From: an uncultured Oscillospiraceae bacterium
Lineage (GTDB): Bacteria; Bacillota; Clostridia; Oscillospirales; Oscillospiraceae
Reading direction: 5' to 3'
DNA: 24,417 nt
Assembly (NCBI GenBank): GCA_910587645.1
Contig: CAJUNA010000011.1
Coordinates: forward strand, 1 to 24,417
In this document: positions 10,141 through 16,687 of the stretch, piece by piece
How positions within the stretch are numbered: position 1 is the stretch's first letter
Layout: the number at the start of each line of letters is the position of its first letter
Notes under the pieces: generated by a model
What the model was told of the DNA's origin: nothing
Seen by the model: the letters and a program-made list of their open reading frames with translations, nothing else
The model's database searches: none
Translations under genes and position numbers: made by a program

Positions 10141-13100
10141 TCAAAAATCTTCATCTTCATCTTCATCGCCGTCCCCGCCGATGGAATCCTCATCGTCTCC
10201 ATCGCCGAAGCCGTCGCCATCCTCGTCTTCGTTCACGTCCTCGATGGCATAGCCAGATTCCTCCAGGTCGGCGTCATCGGCCACGTATTCCTCCCGCTCA
10301 TCCCGGTCGTCCCGGTCCATGCGGGAGAGGTTGAAGGTGGTCATATCGTCATCGTCATCCTTCAGCTCGATCACATTGCCGTCCTTATCCAGTACCTGGA
10401 TATCCAGGCACAAGGCTTGCAGCTCCTTCACCAGCACCTTAAAGGACTCCGGTACGCCGGGCTTTGGCACGTTGTGGCCCTTGACGATGGATTCATAGGT
10501 GTGGACGCGCCCGGTCACGTCATCGGACTTGACAGTCAGAATTTCCTGCAAGGTGTAGGACGCACCGTAAGCTTCCAGCGCCCACACTTCCATTTCGCCG
10601 AACCGCTGGCCGCCGAACTGTGCCTTGCCGCCCAAGGGCTGCTGGGTGACCAGGGAGTAGGGGCCGGTGGATCTGGCGTGGATCTTGTCATCCACCAGAT
10701 GGTGGAGCTTCATAAAGTAAACGTATCCCACAGTGACCTTATTGTCAAAACGGTCGCCGGTACGGCCATCGTACAGCCAGCTCTTGCCTTCGGGGTCCAG
10801 GCCCGCGAGACGGAGGGTATCGGCGATGTCCTGCTCGTTGGCGCCATCAAAGATGGGGGTAGCCACCTTCCAGCCCAAAGTCTTGGCGGCGTAGCCCAGG
10901 TGAACCTCCAATACCTGCCCGATGTTCATACGGGAAGGCACGCCCAGGGGGTTGAGCACGATATCCAGCGGCGTGCCATCGGGAAGGAAGGGCATATCCT
11001 CCTGGGGCAGAATCCGGGAGACAACGCCCTTGTTTCCGTGGCGGCCAGCCATCTTGTCGCCCACGGAGACCTTCCGCTTCTGGGCGATATAGACCCGGAC
11101 CACTTGATTGACCCCCGGCCCCAGCTCATCGCCGGCTTCCCGGGTAAACACCTTGGCATCTACCACGATACCGCTCTCGCCGTGGGGCACTTTCAGGGAG
11201 GTATCCCGGACTTCCCGGGCCTTCTCACCAAAGATAGCCCGCAGCAGCCGTTCCTCGGCCGTCAGGTCAGTCTCACCCTTAGGTGTGACTTTACCCACCA
11301 GAATATCGCCGGAGCGGACTTCCGCGCCGATGCGGATAATGCCCCGCTCATCCAGATCCTTCAAGGCGTCCTCACCCACATTGGGGATGTCGCGGGTGAT
11401 TTCCTCGGGGCCAAGCTTGGTATCCCGGGAATCAATTTCATATTCCTCAATATGAATGGAGGTATAAACATCCTCCCGCACCATCCGCTCGTTGAGCAGA
11501 ACGGCGTCCTCGTAGTTGTAGCCCTCCCAAGTCATGAAGCCTACCAAGATGTTCCGGCCCAGGGCAATCTCGCCCTGCTCTGTGGCGGGGCCATCGGCCA
11601 GGACAGTGGGGGAAATGCCGTTTTTGGGGTCTCCGCCGTGAACCCGCTCGCCTACAGAGACGATGGGGCGCTGGTTGATGCAGGTGGTGTGGTTAGAGCG
11701 GAGGAACTTCACCAGCTTATAGTCCTTGCTCCGCCCGTTGTCGTACTTGACAGAGATGGAAGTGGCATCTACCTTGGTGACTTCGCCATCGCCCTCCGCC
11801 AGGACCACAATCTCGGAGTCCATGCAGATTTTATGCTCCATACCGGTGCCGATTACAGGTGCTTCCGGCCGCAGCAGAGGCACTGCCTGCCGCTGCATGT
11901 TTGCGCCCATCAGGGCACGGTTGGCGTCATCGTTAGGCAGGAAGGGAATCATCGCGGAAGCGATGGACACCATCATACGGGGGCTGATATCCACAAAGTC
12001 CACCTTATCCCGCTCTACGCCAATGATCTCATCCCGGTGGCGGCAGGTGATACGGTCGTTGATGAAGCAGCCGTTCTCGTCAGTAGGCTCCGCCGCCTGG
12101 GCTACGATATACTGATCCTCCACATCGGCGGTCATATAGACCACCTCATCGGTAACCCGCGCCGTAGCATGATCCACCTTCCGGAACGGGGCTTCAATAA
12201 AGCCATACTCATTGATCCGGGCATAGGTAGATAGGTAGTTAATCAGGCCGATGTTCGGGCCTTCCGGCGTCTCGATAGGACACATACGTCCATAGTGGCT
12301 GTAGTGAACATCGCGGACATCCATGCTGGCCCGCTCGCGGCTGAGGCCGCCGGGGCCGAGGGCGGAGAGACGGCGCTTGTGGGTCAGCTCCGCCAGGGGG
12401 TTGGTCTGGTCCATGAACTGGCTGAGGGGGCTTGAGCCGAAGAACTCCTTGATGGCGGCGGTGACGGGGCGGATATTGATTAGGCTCTGGGGGGTAACGA
12501 TGTCCAGGTCTTGGATTGTCATGCGCTCCCGGATGACCCGCTCCATGCGGCTAAAGCCGATGCGGAACTGGTTTTGCAGCAGCTCACCCACACAGCGAAG
12601 GCGCCGGTTGCCCAGATGGTCAATGTCATCCTTGGCGGCCAGGCCATGGCTGAGGGCGCTCATATAGTTGATAGACGCAAAAATGTCATCTACAATGATG
12701 TGCTTGGGGATCAGGTCATCCACCCGCTTGCGGATGGCGGCTTTCAGCTCATCGCCCTCGTACTGGTCCAGCAGCTCCTGGAGGACGGAGAAACGAACCC
12801 GCTCCTTGATACCCAGCTCTTCCACCGGGTCAAAGTCCACATAGCGGCTCAGATCGCACATGTGGTTGGAGAAAATCCGCAGGGGCGCGCCGTCTACATC
12901 CACCACTACTTCGTTGACGCCAATGGCGTCCATATCCCGCAGCTCGCTGCGGGTGAGCACATGGCCCGGCTCAAACAGCAGCTCACCGGTAGCGGGATGA
13001 ACCACAGGCTCCGCCAGGGTCCGGTCCGCGGCCCGGACCCACAGGGCCAGCTTCTTGTTGAACTTATACCGGCCCACGGTGCTTAAATCGTACCGGCGGG

Positions 13101-13884
13101 GATCGAAGAACAAGCCGTTGATCAGGGTCTCGGCGGAATCCACCGTGGGAGGCTCGCCAGGGCGCAGCTTCCGGTAGATCTCCAGCAGCGCCTCCTCATA
13201 ACTCTTGCAGGAATCCTTCTCCAAGGTAGCCCGGATCGTGGGGTCGCCTCCGAAGGTATCCAGAATATCCCCATCTTCCCGAAGGCCCATGGCGCGGATC
13301 AGGCAGGTAACCGGCAGCTTCCGGTTTTTGTCGATACGAACCCAGAACAGCTCGTTAGCATCGGTTTCATACTCCAGCCACGCCCCCCGGTAGGGGATGA
13401 GCTGGGCGCTGAGAAGGGGCAGATCGGTCTTGACATCGGTCTCTTTGCCGTAATAAATGCCAGGAGAGCGGACGATCTGGGAGACCACCACCCGTTCCGC
13501 GCCGTTGACAATAAAAGTGCCGGATTTGGTCATGAGGGGGAAGTCCCCCATGAAGATCTCCTGCTCCTTGATGACATCGGTTTTCTTATTGCGCAGGCGG
13601 ACCCGGACCTTCAAAGGCGCGGCGTAGTTCACATCCCGGGCCTTGCACTCCTCCACGTCATACTTGGGCGGCTCGTCCATGCTGAAATCGATAAAGCTCA
13701 ACTCCAGGGTGTCGGCATAGTCGCTGATAACGCCTACATCGGCAAACACCGCCCGCAGGCCGGTGTCCAGGAACCACTGGTAGGAATCCTTCTGGATCTC
13801 CAGCAGGTTGGGCATGGGCATGATCTCCTCATGCCGGGCGAAGTTTTTCCGCAGGGTTTTGCCGTAGTACTTATCCTTGGCCAT
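10141..13884 (-). CDS. rpoB: DNA-directed RNA polymerase beta subunit
   Basis: The protein has 1247 residues and starts MAKDKYYGKTLRKNFARH. The rifampicin pocket reads SSPLSQFMDQTNP then LTHKRRLSALGPGGL; Asp492, His502 and Ser507 match E. coli Asp516, His526 and Ser531, all with the susceptible residue. The body is conserved through MAGRHGNKGV, GGKAQFGGQRFGEMEVWALEA and the C-terminal YESIVKGHNVPKPGVPESF. After about residue 1170 the protein adds an unusual tail of about 75 residues, almost entirely Asp/Glu with Gly, ending DEDEDEDF. The start is the only in-frame ATG downstream of an in-frame TGA, yet the nearest good ribosome site (GGAAAGG, 13902-13908) is 17 bases away, which is long. Confidence 0.98.
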   Translation of the reverse strand: MAKDKYYGKTLRKNFARHEEIMPMPNLLEIQKDSYQWFLDTGLRAVFADVGVISDYADTLELSFIDFSMDEPPKYDVEECKARDVNYAAPLKVRVRLRNKKTDVIKEQEIFMGDFPLMTKSGTFIVNGAERVVVSQIVRSPGIYYGKETDVKTDLPLLSAQLIPYRGAWLEYETDANELFWVRIDKNRKLPVTCLIRAMGLREDGDILDTFGGDPTIRATLEKDSCKSYEEALLEIYRKLRPGEPPTVDSAETLINGLFFDPRRYDLSTVGRYKFNKKLALWVRAADRTLAEPVVHPATGELLFEPGHVLTRSELRDMDAIGVNEVVVDVDGAPLRIFSNHMCDLSRYVDFDPVEELGIKERVRFSVLQELLDQYEGDELKAAIRKRVDDLIPKHIIVDDIFASINYMSALSHGLAAKDDIDHLGNRRLRCVGELLQNQFRIGFSRMERVIRERMTIQDLDIVTPQSLINIRPVTAAIKEFFGSSPLSQFMDQTNPLAELTHKRRLSALGPGGLSRERASMDVRDVHYSHYGRMCPIETPEGPNIGLINYLSTYARINEYGFIEAPFRKVDHATARVTDEVVYMTADVEDQYIVAQAAEPTDENGCFINDRITCRHRDEIIGVERDKVDFVDISPRMMVSIASAMIPFLPNDDANRALMGANMQRQAVPLLRPEAPVIGTGMEHKICMDSEIVVLAEGDGEVTKVDATSISVKYDNGRSKDYKLVKFLRSNHTTCINQRPIVSVGERVHGGDPKNGISPTVLADGPATEQGEIALGRNILVGFMTWEGYNYEDAVLLNERMVREDVYTSIHIEEYEIDSRDTKLGPEEITRDIPNVGEDALKDLDERGIIRIGAEVRSGDILVGKVTPKGETDLTAEERLLRAIFGEKAREVRDTSLKVPHGESGIVVDAKVFTREAGDELGPGVNQVVRVYIAQKRKVSVGDKMAGRHGNKGVVSRILPQEDMPFLPDGTPLDIVLNPLGVPSRMNIGQVLEVHLGYAAKTLGWKVATPIFDGANEQDIADTLRLAGLDPEGKSWLYDGRTGDRFDNKVTVGYVYFMKLHHLVDDKIHARSTGPYSLVTQQPLGGKAQFGGQRFGEMEVWALEAYGASYTLQEILTVKSDDVTGRVHTYESIVKGHNVPKPGVPESFKVLVKELQALCLDIQVLDKDGNVIELKDDDDDMTTFNLSRMDRDDRDEREEYVADDADLEESGYAIEDVNEDEDGDGFGDGDDEDSIGGDGDEDEDEDF

Positions 13885-13991
13885 TGTTCAATACTCATCT
13901 GCCTTTCCGCGCCCCGCCGGAAAGGAGGGGCGCCAAATTCCCGCGCATTCGATACACGCGGGTCGGTTGATAATTTTACTGCAAAAGGCTC

Positions 13992-14020
13992 TTGCGTTTT
14001 TCGTGAGAAAATGCTATACT
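13992..14020 (+). promoter_or_regulatory. Plus-strand promoter inside the rpoB leader
   Basis: TTGCGT (13992-13997), 17 bases, then TATACT (14015-14020) with a TGC extension. It points against rpoB and would run over the rpoB promoter toward the miniprotein gene at 14242. It may give a convergent transcript or an alternative promoter for the miniprotein. Confidence 0.5.
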
Positions 14021-14034
14021 GTTGTTAATTTGGA

Positions 14035-14046
14035 GTGGTATACCAC
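14035..14046. promoter_or_regulatory. Perfect 12-bp palindrome, possible operator
   Basis: GTGGTATACCAC is a perfect dyad. It lies 15 bases downstream of the -10 of the plus-strand promoter and about 25 bases downstream of the rpoB -10 on the other strand. Its TGGTATACCA core resembles operators of FadR-type GntR regulators; no such regulator is in the window. Confidence 0.35.
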
Positions 14047-14070
14047 CCGCCTTTTGATACATAGCACTTT

Positions 14071-14099
14071 AGCTTACCATTTTTGGGGCGGATTGTCAA
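14071..14099 (-). promoter_or_regulatory. Sigma-A promoter of rpoBC
   Basis: On the minus strand: consensus TTGACA (14099-14094), a 17-base spacer, then TAAGCT (14076-14071) with TGG just before it (extended -10). It implies that rpoBC is transcribed from its own promoter. Confidence 0.75.
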
Positions 14100-14171
14100 G
14101 GGGGAAATTGTGTGTCCCTTTTCAGAAAAGTGTTGCCGGGATATGACTTCGGCGATTTCTACAAAAGGGTA

Positions 14172-14200
14172 TTGATATAGCAGGGACGCTGTGCTATAAT
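14172..14200 (+). promoter_or_regulatory. Strong sigma-A promoter of the 56-residue miniprotein
   Basis: TTGATA (14172-14177), 17-base spacer, then consensus TATAAT (14195-14200) with a TGC extension. It lies 41 bases before the miniprotein ATG and is among the best promoters in the window. Confidence 0.85.
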
Positions 14201-14241
14201 CGGGTCAACAAATCGGAATTTGGAGGAGGACACATACATAC

Positions 14242-14412
14242 ATGGATGAGCAAAGGAAAGAAACTGTTGAAAAAACAGTAAAGACAGGCATCACATTTGG
14301 CAGCGCACTGGCAATGGTGATTAGTTATTCTACTTGGCACTCTGTTGGGTGGGCTATTTTTCATGGGCTGTTAAGTTGGATATATGTGATATACTTTATT
14401 TTGAGATACTAA
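14242..14412 (+). CDS. Small membrane protein, 56 residues, unknown function
   Basis: The ATG follows GGAGGAGG (14222-14229) by a good spacing and a strong promoter, and the gene ends before a hairpin, so it looks like a real single-gene unit. The product starts with a charged segment (MDEQRKETVEKTVKTG). It continues with about 40 mostly hydrophobic, Trp/Tyr-rich residues: ITFGSALAMVISYSTW, then SVGWAIFHGLLSWIYVIYFI, ending LRY. This suggests two short membrane helices or one helix plus an amphipathic stretch. No signal-peptidase site or toxin motif is evident. Its base composition is more AT-rich than its neighbours. I do not recognise a named family. A type I toxin or a stress miniprotein are possible, but neither is supported directly. 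Confidence 0.7.
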   Translation: MDEQRKETVEKTVKTGITFGSALAMVISYSTWHSVGWAIFHGLLSWIYVIYFILRY

Positions 14413-14424
14413 TTCCGGTTTATT

Positions 14425-14465
14425 GGGCAGTTATCCGCCAAATGAATAGCTGCCCGCTTTGGATA
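14425..14465 (+). terminator. Probable terminator of the miniprotein gene
   Basis: A 10-bp stem with one G-U pair (14425-14434 with 14446-14455) and an 11-base loop follows the stop codon by 12 bases. The tail GCTTTGGATATTTT is only moderately T-rich. Confidence 0.55.
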
Positions 14466-14577
14466 TTTTAACGAATAGTTTGACGAAACCACTTTCAGCA
14501 ACACCAATCTGAAAAGAGAGAATTGTGTTTTCCGCGTTTTCGTGGCAGCTTCTGTGACACAATAAATATAGATAAAT

Positions 14578-14616
14578 GCTGGCCGCCTGTCCTGCTAGGC
14601 GGCCAGCTTGTTTTTG
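14578..14616 (+). terminator. Intrinsic terminator upstream of the pseudouridine synthase
   Basis: A perfect 10-bp GC-rich stem (14578-14587 with 14598-14607) with a 10-base loop is followed by TTGTTTTTG. No gene lies between this and the previous terminator (14456-14577), so it may be a second barrier or end a short untranslated transcript. No gene or other clear feature is seen in that gap. Confidence 0.8.
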
Positions 14617-14675
14617 CTGAAACAGGCTGGCGCGGCGCATTCGACAGGTTTCCCTATTTTCCAACAATACACCTA

Positions 14676-14704
14676 TTGAAAATCCGGAAAGAATATTGTA
14701 TACT
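14676..14704 (+). promoter_or_regulatory. Sigma-A promoter of the pseudouridine synthase/exonuclease unit
   Basis: TTGAAA (14676-14681), 17 bases, then TATACT (14699-14704), 28 bases before the ATG. It immediately follows the strong terminator at 14578-14616, which fits a fresh transcription unit. Confidence 0.8.
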
Positions 14705-14732
14705 CTTTTTGAATTCAGAACGGGAGGCAGCC

Positions 14733-15650
14733 ATGGCGTCGCTGGAGCTTAAGGTAACGCGGGGGCAGGATGGGCGGACTGTCAAGAGCCTTCTAAAAAA
14801 AGAGCTGGGCCTGTCCACCGGGCTGGTCAACCGCCTAAAACGGGCAGAGACCGGCCTGACCGTTAACGGCGTCCGGGTATTCACCAACGCGATCCTGCGG
14901 GAAGGGGATCTGCTGGCGGCGGATCTGGACGCGGGGGAGCGGCCCACGGCCCTGGAGCCTATCCCCATGGATTTAAAAATCATATTTGAGGACGAATACC
15001 TTTTAGTGGTGGATAAGCCGGCGCCCCTGGCTTGTATCCCCTCGTCCCTGTCCCCCGGCGAACCGGCCTTAGCCGCCGGGCTGCTGCATTATTTGGGAAA
15101 CGAGAGCGCGGTGCATTTAGTCAACCGCCTGGATCGTGGGACGACAGGGCTGGTTGTGGCGGCGAAGGGCGCCTATATGCACGACCTTCTGCGGCGGCGG
15201 ATGCACACCGGCGGCTTCCAGCGGACATATTTAGCCGTCTGTCTCGGCGCACCTGAACCGGAGGAAGGCCGGATTGATCTCCCTATAGGCCGCGCCCCCG
15301 GCTCCGCCATTGCCCGGAGGATTGACTCTGGGGACGGTAAACCAGCAGAGACGGACTACCGGGTCTTGCGGCGTGGGAAAGGCATGTCTCTAGTGGAACT
15401 GACGCCCCGTACCGGGCGCACCCATCAGATCCGGGTTCATATGTCCGCCATAGGCTGCCCTTTAGCGGGAGACTGGTTATACGGGATGGAAGATCCCGCC
15501 CTGCTCCCCCGCCCAGCCCTCCACGCGGCGGGGCTGATGCTGGAGCATCCGGCAACTGGGGAGCGGTTGGCGCTGCGGGCCGGAATGCCGGCGGATATGG
15601 AGGTGCTTTTGCGGCGATTTTTTGAAACGGGCGGCGGAGCGCCCGATTAG
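14733..15650 (+). CDS. RluA-family 23S rRNA/tRNA pseudouridine synthase
   Basis: The protein has 305 residues. ATG 14733 follows GGGAGG (14722-14727) by 5 bases; an open frame continues upstream but is not supported. Residues 1-85 resemble an S4-like RNA-binding domain (VKSLLKKELGLS, VNGVRVFTNAILREGDLL). The catalytic domain carries LLVVDKPAPLA and the signature HLVNRLDRGTTGLVVAAK, in which Asp134 is the nucleophile, then LTPRTGRTHQIRVHM and the C-terminal ALHAAGLMLEHPATGE. RluA-type enzymes isomerise uridine in 23S rRNA or tRNA. The exact target (RluD-like or RluC-like) cannot be read from sequence. The exonuclease gene follows by 20 bases on the same transcript. Confidence 0.93.
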   Translation: MASLELKVTRGQDGRTVKSLLKKELGLSTGLVNRLKRAETGLTVNGVRVFTNAILREGDLLAADLDAGERPTALEPIPMDLKIIFEDEYLLVVDKPAPLACIPSSLSPGEPALAAGLLHYLGNESAVHLVNRLDRGTTGLVVAAKGAYMHDLLRRRMHTGGFQRTYLAVCLGAPEPEEGRIDLPIGRAPGSAIARRIDSGDGKPAETDYRVLRRGKGMSLVELTPRTGRTHQIRVHMSAIGCPLAGDWLYGMEDPALLPRPALHAAGLMLEHPATGERLALRAGMPADMEVLLRRFFETGGGAPD

Positions 15651-15670
15651 GACTTGGGAGTAGTGAAGCA

Positions 15671-16615
15671 ATGGCAGTACTGATTTTTCTGGACTTGGAG
15701 TGGAATACCACATTTTACCGCAACAAATCCGGGGAGAGAGTCCCCTTCAACGAGCTGATCGAGGTGGCCGCGATGAAGGTGGAGCAGGACACCGGCGCGA
15801 TGCTGGATTCCTTCCACAGTTATATCCATCCCAGGGCCAGCCGTAAGCTGGACAGCCGTACCTACCGTCTTTTGCCCTACGAACGGGACGAGCTGCGCGC
15901 CCTGTTGGACAGCGCGCCTGGATTTCTGGATCTTGGCCCGGCATTCCTCCACTGGTGTGGGCCGGATCCAGTGTTCGTAGAGTGGGGCAACAACGATGTG
16001 GAGGTGTTGCTGGATAATTTTGCTTTCCACCGGCTCAGCTTCGACGCAGACTGGAAATGCGAGTATTTTGACCTGCAATATATGTATCAAAAGCTGGTAG
16101 AGGGCGACCTGGGATGCCAGCCCTCCCTGGAGAAAGCGGTGACGGAGCTGGAGATCGAGACAGACCTGGATTTCCACTCCGCCTGGAATGACACCTATTA
16201 TACAGTAATGGCTTACCAGGCCATGCTGGACCGGTTCGAGGATATGACCATGTTCCACCGCCCCCCGAAGCACAAGGGCGTGCCGCCCCTGTGGGAATTG
16301 GAGTTGGGCAGCTATGAGACCCGCTGGGGGTGTAAGAACCGGCGGGAGGTGGAACACCCAGACTGTCCCATCTGCGGACAACCGCTGCTGCTGGGACGCT
16401 GGATGCGCACAACGCCGATGGAGTATGTGATGCGCTGCAAGTGCCTGGAGCACCGGCGGCTGTACCTGGCGGTAACTATTGAAAAGGACGGCAGGCAATG
16501 GGCTGGCAAAGCCGCTATTTATAAAGAAGCTGGGCCGATTGCCGAACGCTACCGCAAGGCATACCGGAAAATCCAGGAAGGTGGCCGCCGCAAAGAGAAA
16601 AAGGTGGCGGGATAG
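15671..16615 (+). CDS. DEDDh 3'-5' exonuclease-fold protein with C-terminal zinc ribbon
   Basis: The protein has 314 residues. The exonuclease fold shows Asp8 and Glu10 in FLDLEWN (Exo I), Asp109 in WGNNDVEVL (Exo II), and His169...Asp174 in HSAWNDTYYT (Exo III). This matches KapD/RNase T-like DEDDh nucleases that degrade single-stranded RNA or DNA from the 3' end. After about residue 215 comes a cysteine-rich segment (Cys221, Cys232-x-x-Cys235, then MRCKCLEH), a probable zinc ribbon, and a Lys/Arg-rich C-terminus (GGRRKEKKVAG) that could bind nucleic acid. The pairing with a pseudouridine synthase suggests RNA metabolism, but that is context only. It ends just before the hairpin shared with the convergent hydrolase. 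Confidence 0.82.
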   Translation: MAVLIFLDLEWNTTFYRNKSGERVPFNELIEVAAMKVEQDTGAMLDSFHSYIHPRASRKLDSRTYRLLPYERDELRALLDSAPGFLDLGPAFLHWCGPDPVFVEWGNNDVEVLLDNFAFHRLSFDADWKCEYFDLQYMYQKLVEGDLGCQPSLEKAVTELEIETDLDFHSAWNDTYYTVMAYQAMLDRFEDMTMFHRPPKHKGVPPLWELELGSYETRWGCKNRREVEHPDCPICGQPLLLGRWMRTTPMEYVMRCKCLEHRRLYLAVTIEKDGRQWAGKAAIYKEAGPIAERYRKAYRKIQEGGRRKEKKVAG

Positions 16616-16648
16616 ACGGTGAATCCCCGCAGCGGCCAGCCATATAAC

Positions 16649-16687
16649 GCCAAGAGAGCGGAGACGGTCAGTCTCCGCTCTCTTGGC
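16649..16687. terminator. 17-bp hairpin between convergent genes, containing a stop codon in its loop
   Basis: A perfect 17-bp inverted repeat (16649-16665 with 16671-16687) has a 5-base loop GGTCA. It lies between the exonuclease gene (plus) and the serine hydrolase gene (minus). The hydrolase TGA is at 16670-16668, in the loop, so one arm encodes its last residues. Neither side has a real U-tract (ATATAAG and GTTATATG), so it may act by stalling or as an mRNA 3'-end stabiliser rather than as a classic terminator. Confidence 0.75.

Larger units (their letters stand above)
13885..14070 (-). promoter_or_regulatory. Structured 5' leader of rpoB
   Basis: About 180 bases lie between the rpoB promoter and its start. 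The leader can form a 6-bp hairpin (13940-13945/13957-13962). It can also form two mutually exclusive hairpins: A, 7 bp, pairs 13909-13915 with 13927-13933; B, 8 bp, pairs 13902-13909 with 13918-13925. B buries the only Shine-Dalgarno-like GGAAAGG, and A leaves it open. There is no U-tract, so any control would be of translation or RNA stability. The pairings are read from the sequence; function is inference. Confidence 0.4.

Noticed and set aside
12370..12445. Possible rifampicin-resistance change in rpoB
   Set aside because: Asp492, His502 and Ser507 all have the susceptible residue; the Pro at the E. coli Gln510 position is likely normal lineage variation.
14523..14732. N-terminal extension of the pseudouridine synthase
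   Set aside because: It crosses a terminator and the promoter; the ribosome site supports ATG 14733.
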